Source: Streptomyces bambusae
GTDB taxonomy: Bacteria; Actinomycetota; Actinomycetes; Streptomycetales; Streptomycetaceae
Reading direction: 5' to 3'
Assembly: GCF_020532645.1 (NCBI RefSeq)
Contig: NZ_JAJAUZ010000003.1
Coordinates: forward strand, 186,001-250,000
DNA length: 64,000 nucleotides
Shown: positions 1 to 8,756 of the stretch, piece after piece
Numbering within the stretch: the first letter of the stretch is position 1
How the letters are laid out: each line of letters opens with the position of its first letter
Notes under the pieces: model-generated
What the model was told of the DNA's origin: nothing
Database searches by the model: none
What the model saw: only the letters and a program-made list of their open reading frames with translations
Position numbers and translations under genes: made by a program

Positions 1-132
1 CGGGTAGGCCGTCGAGGGAACCTTCAGGTCACGCGGCTGCGATGCGGCGGACGGGGATGCGAGGGGGCCGAGAGCCGCGGAGGCGAGCAGCGTGCCGAGC
101 GCGGCGGCGCAGCGGGTGCGGAGGGGGGTCAT
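1..132 (-). CDS. Secreted protein, N-terminal fragment
   Basis: The minus-strand frame opens with ATG at 132 and stays open for 44 codons to the window edge, so only the N-terminus is visible. A GGGAGG ribosome site lies about 10 nt upstream. The first 30 residues form a signal peptide: short basic start (MTPLRTR), a hydrophobic Ala/Leu core and a likely cleavage after SAA. What follows (SQPRDLKVPST) is too short to assign a family. It is exported; its function cannot be judged here. Confidence 0.7.
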   Translation of the reverse strand, partial: MTPLRTRCAAALGTLLASAALGPLASPSAASQPRDLKVPSTAYP

Positions 133-386
133 GTGCGTTTCCTCCCGGAGGAAGGGCCGGCTGCGCGGGGCCGCTCGGCGCCGTGGGACACGGGGCGGCC
201 CGGCGGAACGGCCGGTTCGCCCGTGTCACCCGAGCACAGCGCGAGCGGATCCGGCCGGGACCGTGCCGAGGGGTGGGCCGTCCGGACCAGAGGTTCCACA
301 CGGCAAGACGGGCGCGCGCCCGGCGCGGGGGAGGCCGTGCCATGCCCGGCACGTGCACCCTGACGGGACTCCGGGAGACCCCGGTG

Positions 387-1238
387 TCAGATCGTGGTGG
401 GCATGTGGGGCGCTGCTGCGACCCGGGCCATCGTCCGCAGTTTCGTGAAGTAGGAGGTGCAGTACTCCTCGTTGATCAGAGGAATGATCTTGTCGAGGTC
501 GGCTATGCAGCTCCAGAGGCAGGCGATGCCGCTGTCGTCGAGTCCGCCCTTCAGCTCCTTCTGCACGAGGCCGGCGACGTCGGCGTCCAGGAGCACGAGG
601 TCGACGCCGTCGAAGCCCACGCCGCGGAAGCCGTCGGGGAACAGCGCGCGCAGGTGGTCCTCCCACAGCCGGGCGAGTCCGCGTCCGGGCTGTGCTCCGT
701 CCACATCGGCGGCCGTCGCCTCTGCCGTCGCAGGCGGGTGAAGGAGCAGGGAGACGGCATCGAAGACGGCCCGCAGCATGGTGACGGCACGGATCGGGCG
801 GAGGGCGGCGCTTGACTCGCAGCCCTGCGTGAGTTTGTCGCGCAGCAGTCGGCTGCGGTCGAGTTCGGCGGCGAGCCCGGCCGTGATGAGCCCTGCGTCG
901 CAGGCCCGCTCGATGAGGAGGTGGAGCGGTTCGGTCGTGGCCAGACGCTCGGCGAGGACGTGCTCCAGGGCGAACAGGGAATGCGCAACGGCGACGGTGG
1001 CGAACTCGTAGCGGTAGTAGGAGTGCCGGATGAGCTCGCGAGAGGTCTCCATCGCGCTCATGACGTACATCGACGCGTCGGCGGGCAGAACCAGGTCGGC
1101 AACCAGGGCGTGCATGCCCGCGTAGTCGAGGACGACGTCGCCGGCGCGCGGGTCCCGTACGGGCAGGAGGGACCGGCCGGGCGGCGGTGTTGGGGTGTTC
1201 ACCAGCGCAGTTTCGTTGCCGGAACCCGTCGGTGCCAT
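387..1238 (-). CDS. Hypothetical alpha-helical protein, 283 aa
   Basis: I do not recognise a family with certainty. The protein starts MAPTGSGNET (ATG at 1238); a GTG at 1202 is the other possible start, and neither has a strong ribosome site. It is soluble, with no signal peptide or membrane segment. The stretch from about residue 65 to 150 (around RHSYYRYEFATVAVAHSLF) reads as long amphipathic helices, in a layout that recalls HEPN-type helical bundles, but I see no clear RxxxxH motif. The C-terminus has an acidic stretch followed by FDGVDLVLLDADVAG. It lies 98 bp downstream of the MFS gene on the same strand, separated from it by a hexanucleotide repeat, so co-transcription is possible but the functional link is unknown. 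Confidence 0.65.
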   Translation of the reverse strand: MAPTGSGNETALVNTPTPPPGRSLLPVRDPRAGDVVLDYAGMHALVADLVLPADASMYVMSAMETSRELIRHSYYRYEFATVAVAHSLFALEHVLAERLATTEPLHLLIERACDAGLITAGLAAELDRSRLLRDKLTQGCESSAALRPIRAVTMLRAVFDAVSLLLHPPATAEATAADVDGAQPGRGLARLWEDHLRALFPDGFRGVGFDGVDLVLLDADVAGLVQKELKGGLDDSGIACLWSCIADLDKIIPLINEEYCTSYFTKLRTMARVAAAPHMPTTI

Positions 1239-1271
1239 CGGATTTGCTCGGAGCGGTGGGCGTTCCGCTGC

Positions 1272-1307
<36 letters not shown>

Positions 1308-1336
1308 CCGCCTGCTGCCACCGGTGCGGTCCGACC

Positions 1337-2596
1337 TCAGAGAACGGCCTTCGGCTCCGCCCGGAGCTCGTCCGCGGTGCGCAGGGCCGCTTCGACGCGG
1401 CGGTTGCTCGTCATGGTCGAGGTGACGGCGGTCATGGTCAGGAGGAGGCCGGCGGCGGTGTAGAGCGGGGTGCGCACGTCGTACGCGGTGGCCAGCCAGC
1501 CGCCGAGGAAGGCTCCGAACGGGGCGGCGCACATGGCGAGCATGCGGGAGGTGGCGGCGACCCGGCCCATCAGGTGGGCGGGGACGATCGTCTGGCGGAG
1601 GGAGGGGGCGAGCACCATCGTGGCGCCGATGCCCGCTCCGCAGACGGCGAGCGCGAGGCCGGCGACGTACGGGTCCGGGGCGGCGGCGAGGCCCAGGACG
1701 GCGACCCCCTCGACGGCGGCCGTGCAGGTGAGCGCGGTGCCGGTGCCGAGTCGCCGGCCGAGGAAGGAGGCGATGCCCGCGCCGAGCAGACCGCCGGTGG
1801 CCTCCGCCGTGAGGAGCAGGCCGAAGCCGAAGGCGCCGATGCCGAGGCGTTCGTGAGCGAAGAGGGCGAGTACGGTCTCCACGGCGACGAACGCCACGTT
1901 CCCCACCGCCGGACGCAGCGCGAGCCCGAGCAGCAACCGGTCCCGGAAGACGTACGAGGCGCCGGCCCGGGCCTGCCGCAGCAGCGACTCGCGGGCCTCC
2001 GGTACGGGCCGGGGCGCGGCGGGCAGCGACCGTACGAGGATCGCGGAGAGCGCGAACGACAGCGCGTCGGCGAGCAGCGGGACCGACCGCCCGAGTGCGA
2101 GCAGGGCACTGCCGGCAGGCGGACCCGCGAAGCCGGACATGGCGGTCTGGGCGCCGCGCAGACGGGAGTTGGCGCGTTCCAGCAGTGCGGGACCGCGGCC
2201 GAGGAGATCCGGCAGGTAGGCCGTGGCGGCCGTGTCGAAGAAGAGCCCGCCGAGGCCGAGCAGGAAGGCGGTGGCCGCCAGGAGCGGAATGCTCAACAGG
2301 TCGAGCGCGGCCGCTGCCGCCGGTACCGCGAGCAGGGCTGCGCGCAGTGCATCCGTGATCCACATCGTGCGCCGGCGGTCCCAGCGGTCCACCAGGGCGC
2401 CGCCGAGCACCCCGAAGAGCAGCCACGGCAGGGTTCCGGCGGCGGTGACGACGGCGAGCGCCAGCGGGTCCCGCGTCAGCGTCAACGCGAGCAGCGGCAG
2501 CGCGGCATGGATCACCCCGTCGCCGAACGAGGACACCGTCTGCGCGGTCCACAGCCGACCGAATCCGGCCGGCAGTTTCTTTGCCTCCTGGGTCAC
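1337..2596 (-). CDS. MFS transporter, 419 aa
   Basis: A 12-helix major facilitator, probably a drug or metabolite exporter in the inner membrane. The family-defining loop between helices 2 and 3 is visible (GALVDRWDRRRT at about residues 66-77), as is the N-terminal FGRLWTAQTVSSFGDG signature shared with EntS/MFS_3-type exporters. Length is normal for the family. Its ATG overlaps the stop of the upstream regulator as ATGA, so translation is coupled. The pair therefore looks like a self-contained inducible efflux unit: the HTH protein represses, and a ligand that is also the transport substrate induces. The substrate cannot be read from the sequence. Confidence 0.88.
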   Translation of the reverse strand: MTQEAKKLPAGFGRLWTAQTVSSFGDGVIHAALPLLALTLTRDPLALAVVTAAGTLPWLLFGVLGGALVDRWDRRRTMWITDALRAALLAVPAAAAALDLLSIPLLAATAFLLGLGGLFFDTAATAYLPDLLGRGPALLERANSRLRGAQTAMSGFAGPPAGSALLALGRSVPLLADALSFALSAILVRSLPAAPRPVPEARESLLRQARAGASYVFRDRLLLGLALRPAVGNVAFVAVETVLALFAHERLGIGAFGFGLLLTAEATGGLLGAGIASFLGRRLGTGTALTCTAAVEGVAVLGLAAAPDPYVAGLALAVCGAGIGATMVLAPSLRQTIVPAHLMGRVAATSRMLAMCAAPFGAFLGGWLATAYDVRTPLYTAAGLLLTMTAVTSTMTSNRRVEAALRTADELRAEPKAVL

Positions 2597-3132
2597 TTGG
2601 CCTCCGCTTCGGTCTGCTTGCCGGTGGCCGGGTGGAAGAGGGCGAAGACGAGCGAGGTGTCCGGCAGGGACGGATCGGACAGCTTGCGGTACTCGTCCGC
2701 CAGGGCGTCGAGCCGTGCTCCGAGCTCTGCGAACTGCTCGTCGGTGAGCCGCAGATGCGCCATCCGCACGTGGCGCTCGGCGTCCGCCGGTGCGGCCTCC
2801 AGGTCCGCCACCGCGTGCCGCATCAGCATGTCCGGCCCGCCCTCGCCCGGATCCGGCAGCACGATCGACCGTGCGGCCATCGCGTAGTACCGCTCGTGGA
2901 CTCCCCGCACCTTCCGCGTGCGGACGACCTTCACCAGGCCGGCCCGCTCCAGGAGCCGTACGTGGTAGCTGGAACTCCCCTTCGCGAGGCCCACCCGTTC
3001 GGCGATCTGCGTGATCGTCGCGGGCTCGAAGCGGAGCACGGCCATGATCCGGTGGCGCGTGAGGTTGGAGACGGCTCTGAGCTGCTCGTCCGTGGTGACG
3101 TGGAAGGTCTCGGGAAGATCATCGGTAGGCAT
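2593..3132 (-). CDS. ArsR/HTH_20-type winged-helix regulator, 179 aa
   Basis: The N-terminal half carries a winged helix-turn-helix: RHRIMAVLRFEPATITQIAE, then VGLAKGSSSYHVRLLERAGL (about residues 27-65), with the wing at VVRTRKVRGVHERYYAM. The C-terminal half is helical and may bind ligand or dimerise, as in the HTH_20 (ArsR-like, Clp-R-repressed) group. Start chosen at ATG 3132; the next in-frame ATG upstream would run into the operator. It is translationally coupled to the MFS gene behind it (ATGA). A perfect 9-bp inverted repeat just upstream is the likely autoregulatory operator. Confidence 0.85.
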   Translation of the reverse strand: MPTDDLPETFHVTTDEQLRAVSNLTRHRIMAVLRFEPATITQIAERVGLAKGSSSYHVRLLERAGLVKVVRTRKVRGVHERYYAMAARSIVLPDPGEGGPDMLMRHAVADLEAAPADAERHVRMAHLRLTDEQFAELGARLDALADEYRKLSDPSLPDTSLVFALFHPATGKQTEAEAK

Positions 3133-3138
3133 GTGCAC

Positions 3139-3162
3139 AATGGTCAACGCTTCTTGACCATT
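3139..3162. promoter_or_regulatory. Palindromic operator of regulator/MFS operon
   Basis: AATGGTCAA, 6-bp spacer, TTGACCATT: a perfect 9-bp inverted repeat whose edge is 6 bp from the regulator's ATG. The position, over the leader or start region, suits steric repression by the homodimeric winged-helix protein encoded immediately downstream. Confidence 0.7.
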
Positions 3163-3307
3163 ACGCAAGGGGGTGCATGCGGACTCCAGGAATCCGCGAG
3201 TGGCGGCTATGTGTCCCGGCCGCCGGGGTGTGAGAGGAGGCGGAAAACCGTTGGGCCGCCGCCGCGGCGCCGTGGGAGCATGCCTGCCGTTTCCGGGTGG
3301 AGGGCGT

Positions 3308-4450
3308 TTGTTCGTTTTCGTGTGTACGGGGTGTGGCGCCGAGCTGACGGCGCCGCTGGACCGGGTGGAGCTGCCGGTCCACGCGCGGCAGAAGTACGGG
3401 AACGGGCTCCAGCTCCCGGTGCTCATGGCACCGGGCACGTTCGCCGTGGAGCCGGAGGGCTGGGGCGCGCCCTGGCGGGGATGGCACGAGGTCGGGCCGG
3501 ACGAGGCGGCGGAGCGCGGTGTTTTCGCGCCGGTGCCCCGCCTTTCCGACGCCCCGCCCGGCGCGGTCGTCATCGCGCCGGGCGAGGCCCACGGCACCGT
3601 GCTGGTGCCGGAGAACCGGGGGAGCGGCTACTGCTGCGGGCTCGACGGGGCCGGCGGACCCAACATGGCCTGCGCGGCGTGCGGCGTACCGGTGGCGACC
3701 CGCATCGACGACTGCTCGCTCTGGCAGGCGGTGTGGCTCGAACCGACCGCCGTACGGGGCCTGCCCGTCGAGGGGGCGGAGGCCGCCCCGCTGACCTGGG
3801 CCGAGGTGCTGGCGGCGGGCGAGCGCGTGCCGCCGTACGGGCCGGTCGTCAGCTGGGGGGACCGGCCGAGACCGGCGACCTGGTGGTCGGCGTGGAGCCC
3901 GCAGTGGGAGGCGGCCGCGGGCCGGGCGCTCGCGCACCTCCTCGTCGCTTCGGGCGGGCAGCCGGTGGCCGTCCCGGACGGACTGGCCGCCGAAGTGTTC
4001 CAACCCGCCCTCGACGCCCTGCTGCCCACGGGTCCGGCCACCCGGCACGCCGTCCTGGCGGGCCCCGACCTGCCCGTGCCCGGGGCCGGCGCGGACGTCC
4101 TGCTCGTACCGACCCACCCGCAGACCGGGGAGACGTGGGCGCCGGCAGCCGCGCACACCTGCGCGTACCGGGTCCCGCTGCCGTTCGGCGTGTGGTTCGC
4201 GCTGGCCTTCCCCCAGGCCGACCTGCCCGACCTGCCCGCGGGGCGGCTGCCGGCCGGGGTCAGCCGCGACGAGGACCAACCGCTCGCGCCGCCACGGCCC
4301 CACCACCCCTTCCAGGTCGACTTCGGCATCCTCCAGCAGACCCTCGTCCGCCTGCCCGCCGTCCGCCGCCCCTGGCTCCGCGACATCCTCGACGACACGC
4401 GGCGGCACACGTCGGCCGGCATGATCCAGCGGGGAACGGTCCTTCGGTGA
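3308..4450 (+). CDS. Hypothetical protein with two Cys pairs, 380 aa
   Basis: Unrecognised family. The conserved-looking protein begins near FVFVCTGCGAELT; I chose the TTG at 3308, with GTG 3320 and upstream frame extension to 3173 as alternatives, because the residues before are low-complexity and the GGAGGG at 3299-3304 sits too close to be decisive. CTGCG near the N-terminus and CAACG at about residue 122 (after YCCGLDGAGGPNMA) give CxxC pairs that could form a zinc ribbon. The rest is acidic/hydrophobic and Trp-rich without membrane segments. It is divergent from the regulator/MFS pair and 71 bp ahead of the SUKH gene. Confidence 0.65.
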   Translation: MFVFVCTGCGAELTAPLDRVELPVHARQKYGNGLQLPVLMAPGTFAVEPEGWGAPWRGWHEVGPDEAAERGVFAPVPRLSDAPPGAVVIAPGEAHGTVLVPENRGSGYCCGLDGAGGPNMACAACGVPVATRIDDCSLWQAVWLEPTAVRGLPVEGAEAAPLTWAEVLAAGERVPPYGPVVSWGDRPRPATWWSAWSPQWEAAAGRALAHLLVASGGQPVAVPDGLAAEVFQPALDALLPTGPATRHAVLAGPDLPVPGAGADVLLVPTHPQTGETWAPAAAHTCAYRVPLPFGVWFALAFPQADLPDLPAGRLPAGVSRDEDQPLAPPRPHHPFQVDFGILQQTLVRLPAVRRPWLRDILDDTRRHTSAGMIQRGTVLR

Positions 4451-4492
4451 ACGGCTCCTCGGGGAACGGACCTGTGGACAACCGCGGGGGTT

Positions 4493-4515
4493 CTGTCAGT
4501 GCCGCCGCCTACCGT
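4493..4515 (+). promoter_or_regulatory. PafBC-type (RecA-independent) promoter
   Basis: CTGTCAGTG (4493-4501), exactly 8 bp, then TACCGT (4510-4515). This fits the actinobacterial DNA-damage promoter consensus TTGTCRGTG-N8-TANNNT with one mismatch in the first base. The -10 lies 7 bp from the ATG at 4522, so the transcript would be leaderless. Confidence 0.65.
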
Positions 4516-4521
4516 GCACAC

Positions 4522-6318
4522 ATGACCACGCTCACTGTCGAACAGTCATGGAACCGTATCGAGACGTGGCTTGAGCGGCATGCTGCCGTCAGCCACGGGC
4601 TGCTGCGACCGCCCGCGCTCCCGCAGGACATCGCGGCGGCCGAACGACGCCTCGGGCTGACGTTCCCCGCCGACCTGAAGGAGTCGCTGCTGCGACACGA
4701 CGGCGTACAACTCCAGGACGGGACCTTGACGCTCGGCTACTACGGGCCGCTGTCCGGCATAGAGGACCTGGTCCGGAGCACCGAGTTCCTGCGGGACGTC
4801 GCCGAGGACCTCACCGATGACGAGGCCGAATTCGACGAGGAGGAGCGCGACCAGCACGCCTACTGGCCGCACGAACGCCTCCTGATCACCCTCGGCATCG
4901 GCTGGCAGTCCTCCGACGGACTCTTCCTCGCCACCCGACCCGGCCCGCACCGAGGCCGGGTCGGCCGGTACTTCGACGAGGACGCACCGTCCTTCACCCC
5001 GTGGCGGGAACTGCGCGAAGTCCTCGCCGACTTCGCCACTGCCCTGGAGAACGGCACGCCCTTCGACGGGCGTACACCCCTCGCGTACGAAGGCCGGCTG
5101 ATCTGGGATGACGGGACGACGGTCATATCCGACCCCGTCTCGCCGCTCGGGCTGGCCGCCGAGGCCGCCGAGCCGGTGGTCGCGCCGGTCCCCGCGCCGG
5201 CATCCGGAGCGGCTCCGACCGTCGAGTTTGCCGACGGACAGTACGCCGTCCTCTCCTTCGGTGCGTTCGGAACGTTCGGAGCCCCGGCCGCCGCTGAGGA
5301 ACCGCCCCCGCAGCCGGACGTGGTGTTCGTGGCGGGCCTCACGCCCGGGGAACTGCTCGACCGGCTGGGCGCGGTGCCCGCGACCGCCGGACTGCGCAGC
5401 AGGGAGCAGGCCCGGCTGGCCGCCGCCGCGCCCTGGGCGGCGTACCGGCCGCTGGTCCGGGCCGGGGTGTGCGGTGACGGGTGGTCGTACGCCATTCAGG
5501 AGGGCGGTGACGCCCAGTTCGGCCGCCCGGAGGTGCTGCGCAGGCTGTCCCGGGGGACCCGGGCGGTGCGGCTGACGAAGGAGGGGCCCGAGGTGCACGT
5601 CACCGTCGTCGACGACGGTGTGGCGCGGCCCGAGGCGGCCCGCCGGGTCGAGTCGCCCCGCGAGGACTACGTGACCGGACCCGACGGACAGGAGTGGCAG
5701 CAGGTGGGCGCCGATCCCTGGCCCGGTTCGACCGCGGCCTACGCCCGGCTGCTGGCGGCTCTGGCGGAGGAGTACGGAATCCACTGGGACCCGGCCGGCG
5801 ACGGTGACGAGCCGCTGGCGAGCGCGCTGCTGCTGCCGGTCCTCGACGACATACGGCCGACGGGACACCCGGTCTCCGAGGTGCGCGAGGTGGACCTCGC
5901 CGGGCTCGTCGACCGCACACCGCCGGAGCGGCTGCGGTCCGCGATGGCGGCGCAGCTCGCCCGGCTGGCCGCCGAGACCGGCATCGGCACCTACCCGGAG
6001 ATGGCGCACGCGCTCGAGCGGACGGCCCGGAACGAACCCGTGGACCTCGGCGCCGACGGCGCGCTCGACCTCCGGATACGCAGGCTCTCGGCGGAGGCCC
6101 GGGCGGCACGGGGGCTGCTGTACGAAGCCCGGCACGATGCGGAGCCGGCGCCCGTGACCGCGGCCGACGTGTCCGCGTGGGGGATACGGGACTCGGCGGC
6201 GGGGGCGCTGCGCGCGTTCGCGCTGCTGCCCCTCCCGGAGGCGGCGGAGCTGATCCTCAGCCGGCGCCTGTCCCTGCGCTGGCGCGACGAGCTCGCGGCG
6301 GACCTGGCGGGGCGGTAG
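4522..6318 (+). CDS. SMI1/KNR4 (SUKH) domain protein, 598 aa
   Basis: The first 180 residues are a SUKH-1 (SMI1/KNR4) domain: ALPQDIAAAERRLGLTFPADLKESLLRHDG, the YYGPLSGIED turn, and the ERLLITLGIGWQSSDGLFLA strand pair. Bacterial SUKH proteins often act as immunity proteins to polymorphic nuclease toxins, but this one is long (most immunity forms are 130-200 aa) and has no toxin neighbour. A Pro/Ala linker (about 205-260) leads to a large C-terminal region of unknown fold with a second repeat-like half (PDVVFVAGLTPGELLDRLG to the end). ATG 4522 is chosen because it starts the domain and lies 7 bp behind the -10 box, i.e. leaderless. Damage induction is inferred from the promoter only. Confidence 0.85.
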   Translation: MTTLTVEQSWNRIETWLERHAAVSHGLLRPPALPQDIAAAERRLGLTFPADLKESLLRHDGVQLQDGTLTLGYYGPLSGIEDLVRSTEFLRDVAEDLTDDEAEFDEEERDQHAYWPHERLLITLGIGWQSSDGLFLATRPGPHRGRVGRYFDEDAPSFTPWRELREVLADFATALENGTPFDGRTPLAYEGRLIWDDGTTVISDPVSPLGLAAEAAEPVVAPVPAPASGAAPTVEFADGQYAVLSFGAFGTFGAPAAAEEPPPQPDVVFVAGLTPGELLDRLGAVPATAGLRSREQARLAAAAPWAAYRPLVRAGVCGDGWSYAIQEGGDAQFGRPEVLRRLSRGTRAVRLTKEGPEVHVTVVDDGVARPEAARRVESPREDYVTGPDGQEWQQVGADPWPGSTAAYARLLAALAEEYGIHWDPAGDGDEPLASALLLPVLDDIRPTGHPVSEVREVDLAGLVDRTPPERLRSAMAAQLARLAAETGIGTYPEMAHALERTARNEPVDLGADGALDLRIRRLSAEARAARGLLYEARHDAEPAPVTAADVSAWGIRDSAAGALRAFALLPLPEAAELILSRRLSLRWRDELAADLAGR

Positions 6319-6403
6319 GCCGGCCAGGACGTTCATTCGCCCTTCGAACTCACCCATCACCTTATGTCGCTGAGTTTCCGTGACAGGAGAGTGGAGGAGC
6401 GTG

Positions 6404-8221
6404 GTGCTGAAGCTGCTGCGGTCGGTGCTGCCCGTCCGCGCCGATTTCGCGGTGATGGCCCGCGCCCCGCGCCGGGACCTGCTGGCCGGGCTGACCGTGG
6501 CGATCGTCGCGCTGCCGCTCGCGCTCGGCTTCGGGGTCTCCTCCGGACTGGGTGCGGAGGCCGGGCTCGCGACCGCGGTGGTGGCCGGCGCGCTCGCCGC
6601 GCTGCTGGGCGGGTCGAACCTCCAGGTGTCGGGCCCCACCGGCGCGATGACCGTCGTCCTGGTCCCCATCGTCGCCCGGTACGGACCCGGCGGCGTGCTC
6701 ACCGTCGGGCTGCTCGCCGGTGTGCTGCTCATCGCGCTCGCCCTGCTGAAGGCCGGCCGGTACATGGCCTACGTGCCCGCTCCGGTCGTCGAGGGCTTCA
6801 CCCTCGGCATCGCGTGCGTGATCGGCCTCCAGCAGGTCCCGAACGCCCTCGGCGTGGACAGACCGGAAGGCGAGAAGGTCCTGACGGTGGCCTGGCGGGC
6901 GACCGCCGACTTCGTCGCCGCGCCGAACTGGACCGCGCTCGGCCTCTCCGCCGGCGTGGCGGCGGTGATGCTCGCCGGCGCGCGCCGACTGCCGACCGTG
7001 CCGTTCTCGATCGTCGCCGTGATCGCCGCGACGCTCGTGGTCCAGCTCTTCCCCCTCCACGGCGCCGCGCTCATCGGCACGTTGCCGGCCGGGCTTCCGG
7101 CCCCCTCGCTGGCCTTCCTCGACCTGTCGACGGTGGGCTCGCTGCTGGCCCCCGCGGTCGCGGTGGCCGCCCTCGCCGCCCTGGAGTCGCTGCTGTCGGC
7201 GACCGTCGCCGACGGCATGACGGTCGGGCAGAAGCACGACCCGGACCGGGAGCTGTTCGGGCAGGGCGTGGCGAACCTGGCCGCCCCGCTGTTCGGCGGG
7301 GTCCCCGCGACCGCGGCGATAGCCCGTACCGCCGTGAACGTGCGCACCGGCGCGACCTCCCGGCTCGCGGCGCTCACCCATGCGGTGGTGCTGGGCGTGA
7401 TCGTGTTCGCCGCCGCGCCGCTGGTCTCCCGGATCCCGCTGGCGGCGCTGGCCGGAGTCCTCCTGGCGACCGCGGTCCGGATGGTGGAAGTCGGCTCCCT
7501 CAGGGCCATGGCCCGGGCGACCCGCGCCGACGCACTGGTCCTCGTCCTGACCGCCGCCGCGACCCTCGTCCTGGACCTCGTCTACGCGGTGATCATCGGC
7601 CTGGCGGTGGCCGGGGCACTCGCGCTGCGCGCGGTCGCCCGGCAGGCCCGCCTCGACCAGGTCGACTTCCGCCCCGACCTGCCAGGGGAGCACAGCGCCG
7701 AGGAGCACGCCCTGCTCGCCGAGCACATCGTCGCCTACCGCATCGACGGCCCGGTGTTCTTCGCCGGCGCCCACCGCTTCCTGCTGGAACTCGCCGAGGT
7801 GGCCGACGTACGGGTGGTGATCCTGCGGATGTCGAGGATCACGACCATGGACGCCACCGGGGCCCTCGTCCTCAAGGACGTCGTGGAGAAGCTGCACAGG
7901 CGGGGCATCACCGTACTGGCCTCGGGGATCCGACCCGGCCAGCGTCAGGTCCTCACTTCGGTCGGAGCACTGCAGCCGCTGCCCGTGGGGGAGGGGCCCG
8001 CCGGGCAGCCGGCACACCGCGGACACCCGGACCGCCAGGATGTCCACGAGGTCCACGCGTTCCGTGAGCCTCACGAGTTCCAGGCCTACGCCACCACCCC
8101 CGAGGCGATCGAGGCCGCGCGCAGCCTCCTGGAGCAGGACGGACTCGTTCCGGCCCGCCGCGCGCTGCACCACCCGCACCACTCGCACCACCCGCACCAT
8201 TCCCGGAAGGCCGGCCGATGA
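6404..8221 (+). CDS. SulP-family anion transporter with STAS domain
   Basis: Inner-membrane SLC26/SulP permease for sulfate, bicarbonate or a related anion. The N-terminal half has the typical start (DLLAGLTVAIVALPLALGFGVSSGLG), GGSNLQVSGPTGAM, and about 12-14 helices to residue 415. The STAS domain follows (YRIDGPVFFAGAH to GIRPGQRQVL). The C-terminus ends in an unusual His-rich tail (HHPHHSHHPHHS) that could bind metal. Start GTG 6404 is set by GGAGG at 6393-6397; GTG 6401 and 6380 are alternatives. Its stop overlaps the next ATG (ATGA). No carbonic anhydrase is fused, unlike some actinobacterial SulP proteins. Confidence 0.88.
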   Translation: MLKLLRSVLPVRADFAVMARAPRRDLLAGLTVAIVALPLALGFGVSSGLGAEAGLATAVVAGALAALLGGSNLQVSGPTGAMTVVLVPIVARYGPGGVLTVGLLAGVLLIALALLKAGRYMAYVPAPVVEGFTLGIACVIGLQQVPNALGVDRPEGEKVLTVAWRATADFVAAPNWTALGLSAGVAAVMLAGARRLPTVPFSIVAVIAATLVVQLFPLHGAALIGTLPAGLPAPSLAFLDLSTVGSLLAPAVAVAALAALESLLSATVADGMTVGQKHDPDRELFGQGVANLAAPLFGGVPATAAIARTAVNVRTGATSRLAALTHAVVLGVIVFAAAPLVSRIPLAALAGVLLATAVRMVEVGSLRAMARATRADALVLVLTAAATLVLDLVYAVIIGLAVAGALALRAVARQARLDQVDFRPDLPGEHSAEEHALLAEHIVAYRIDGPVFFAGAHRFLLELAEVADVRVVILRMSRITTMDATGALVLKDVVEKLHRRGITVLASGIRPGQRQVLTSVGALQPLPVGEGPAGQPAHRGHPDRQDVHEVHAFREPHEFQAYATTPEAIEAARSLLEQDGLVPARRALHHPHHSHHPHHSRKAGR

Positions 8222-8640
8222 CTGTTCCCGCCGAGCGGATGATGCTGGAGATGTCCGGCACCGAAGCGCTGTGGCTCCTCGAAGGGGCCGGCGCCGGCCA
8301 CCTCGTGTACGTCCAGCGCGAGCAGGCCGTGGTACGGCCGGCCTGCCACGTCCTGGAACACGGCCGGCTGATCGTCCGCGCGCCCGTGCAGCCGCTGGTC
8401 GTGCTCTCCCGCACCGTCCTGACGTACCACTGCGAGGACGTCCGGCACCCGGACGGCATCGGCTGGACGGTCACCGCGCACGGCCCCGCCGACCCCGTCA
8501 CCGACCGCGACGAGGCCGCCCACTACCGGCGCACGCTGCCCGGCTGGGCCCACGGCCCGCACGACACCCTGCTGCGCATGACCCCGCAGTCCGTCACCGG
8601 GTTCCGGCTGGCCCGGCCCCGCGTCCCGGAGGGCCGGTGA
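8218..8640 (+). CDS. PNPOx-like FMN-binding split-barrel protein, 140 aa
   Basis: Member of the pyridoxamine 5'-phosphate oxidase-like superfamily, a flavin/F420-binding split barrel. Visible marks are the start MSGTEALWLLEGAGAGHLVYVQ (strand 1-2 of the barrel), VVRPACHVLEHGRLIVRAP, the second-half GWTVTAHGPADPVTD, and the final MTPQSVTGFRLARP that the family uses to close the barrel. Length is typical. It overlaps the SulP gene (ATGA) and sits in one operon with it, suggesting a redox or cofactor role alongside anion transport; the substrate is unknown. Confidence 0.82.
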   Translation: MTVPAERMMLEMSGTEALWLLEGAGAGHLVYVQREQAVVRPACHVLEHGRLIVRAPVQPLVVLSRTVLTYHCEDVRHPDGIGWTVTAHGPADPVTDRDEAAHYRRTLPGWAHGPHDTLLRMTPQSVTGFRLARPRVPEGR

Positions 8641-8756
8641 CGGCCGTCGCACCGACGCAGGACGCGGACGGCCCGCCCCGGGACCGCCGTATCGCCCTGT
8701 CACTGCCCTTGCCCTTGGCCCTGCCCCTGTCGCGACCAGGAAGACGAAGACGTTGA
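8637..8756 (+). CDS. Candidate 39-aa small protein
   Basis: A short frame starts at GTG 8637 inside the stop of the PNPOx gene (GTGA) and ends at TGA 8754-8756 inside the TTG start of the STAS gene (TTGA). It thus fills the gap exactly, with coupling overlaps at both ends. GGAGGG lies just upstream. The product would have a charged N-terminal half, a Leu/Pro hydrophobic stretch and end in RRRR. No homologue is known to me; it could equally be an untranslated spacer. Confidence 0.35.
   Translation: MTAVAPTQDADGPPRDRRIALSLPLPLALPLSRPGRRRR

Noticed and set aside
2581..4521. In-frame extension upstream of the SUKH gene
   Set aside because: It is antisense to the regulator and in another phase of the Cys-pair protein; the translation is Arg/Gly-rich and the promoter places the start at 4522.
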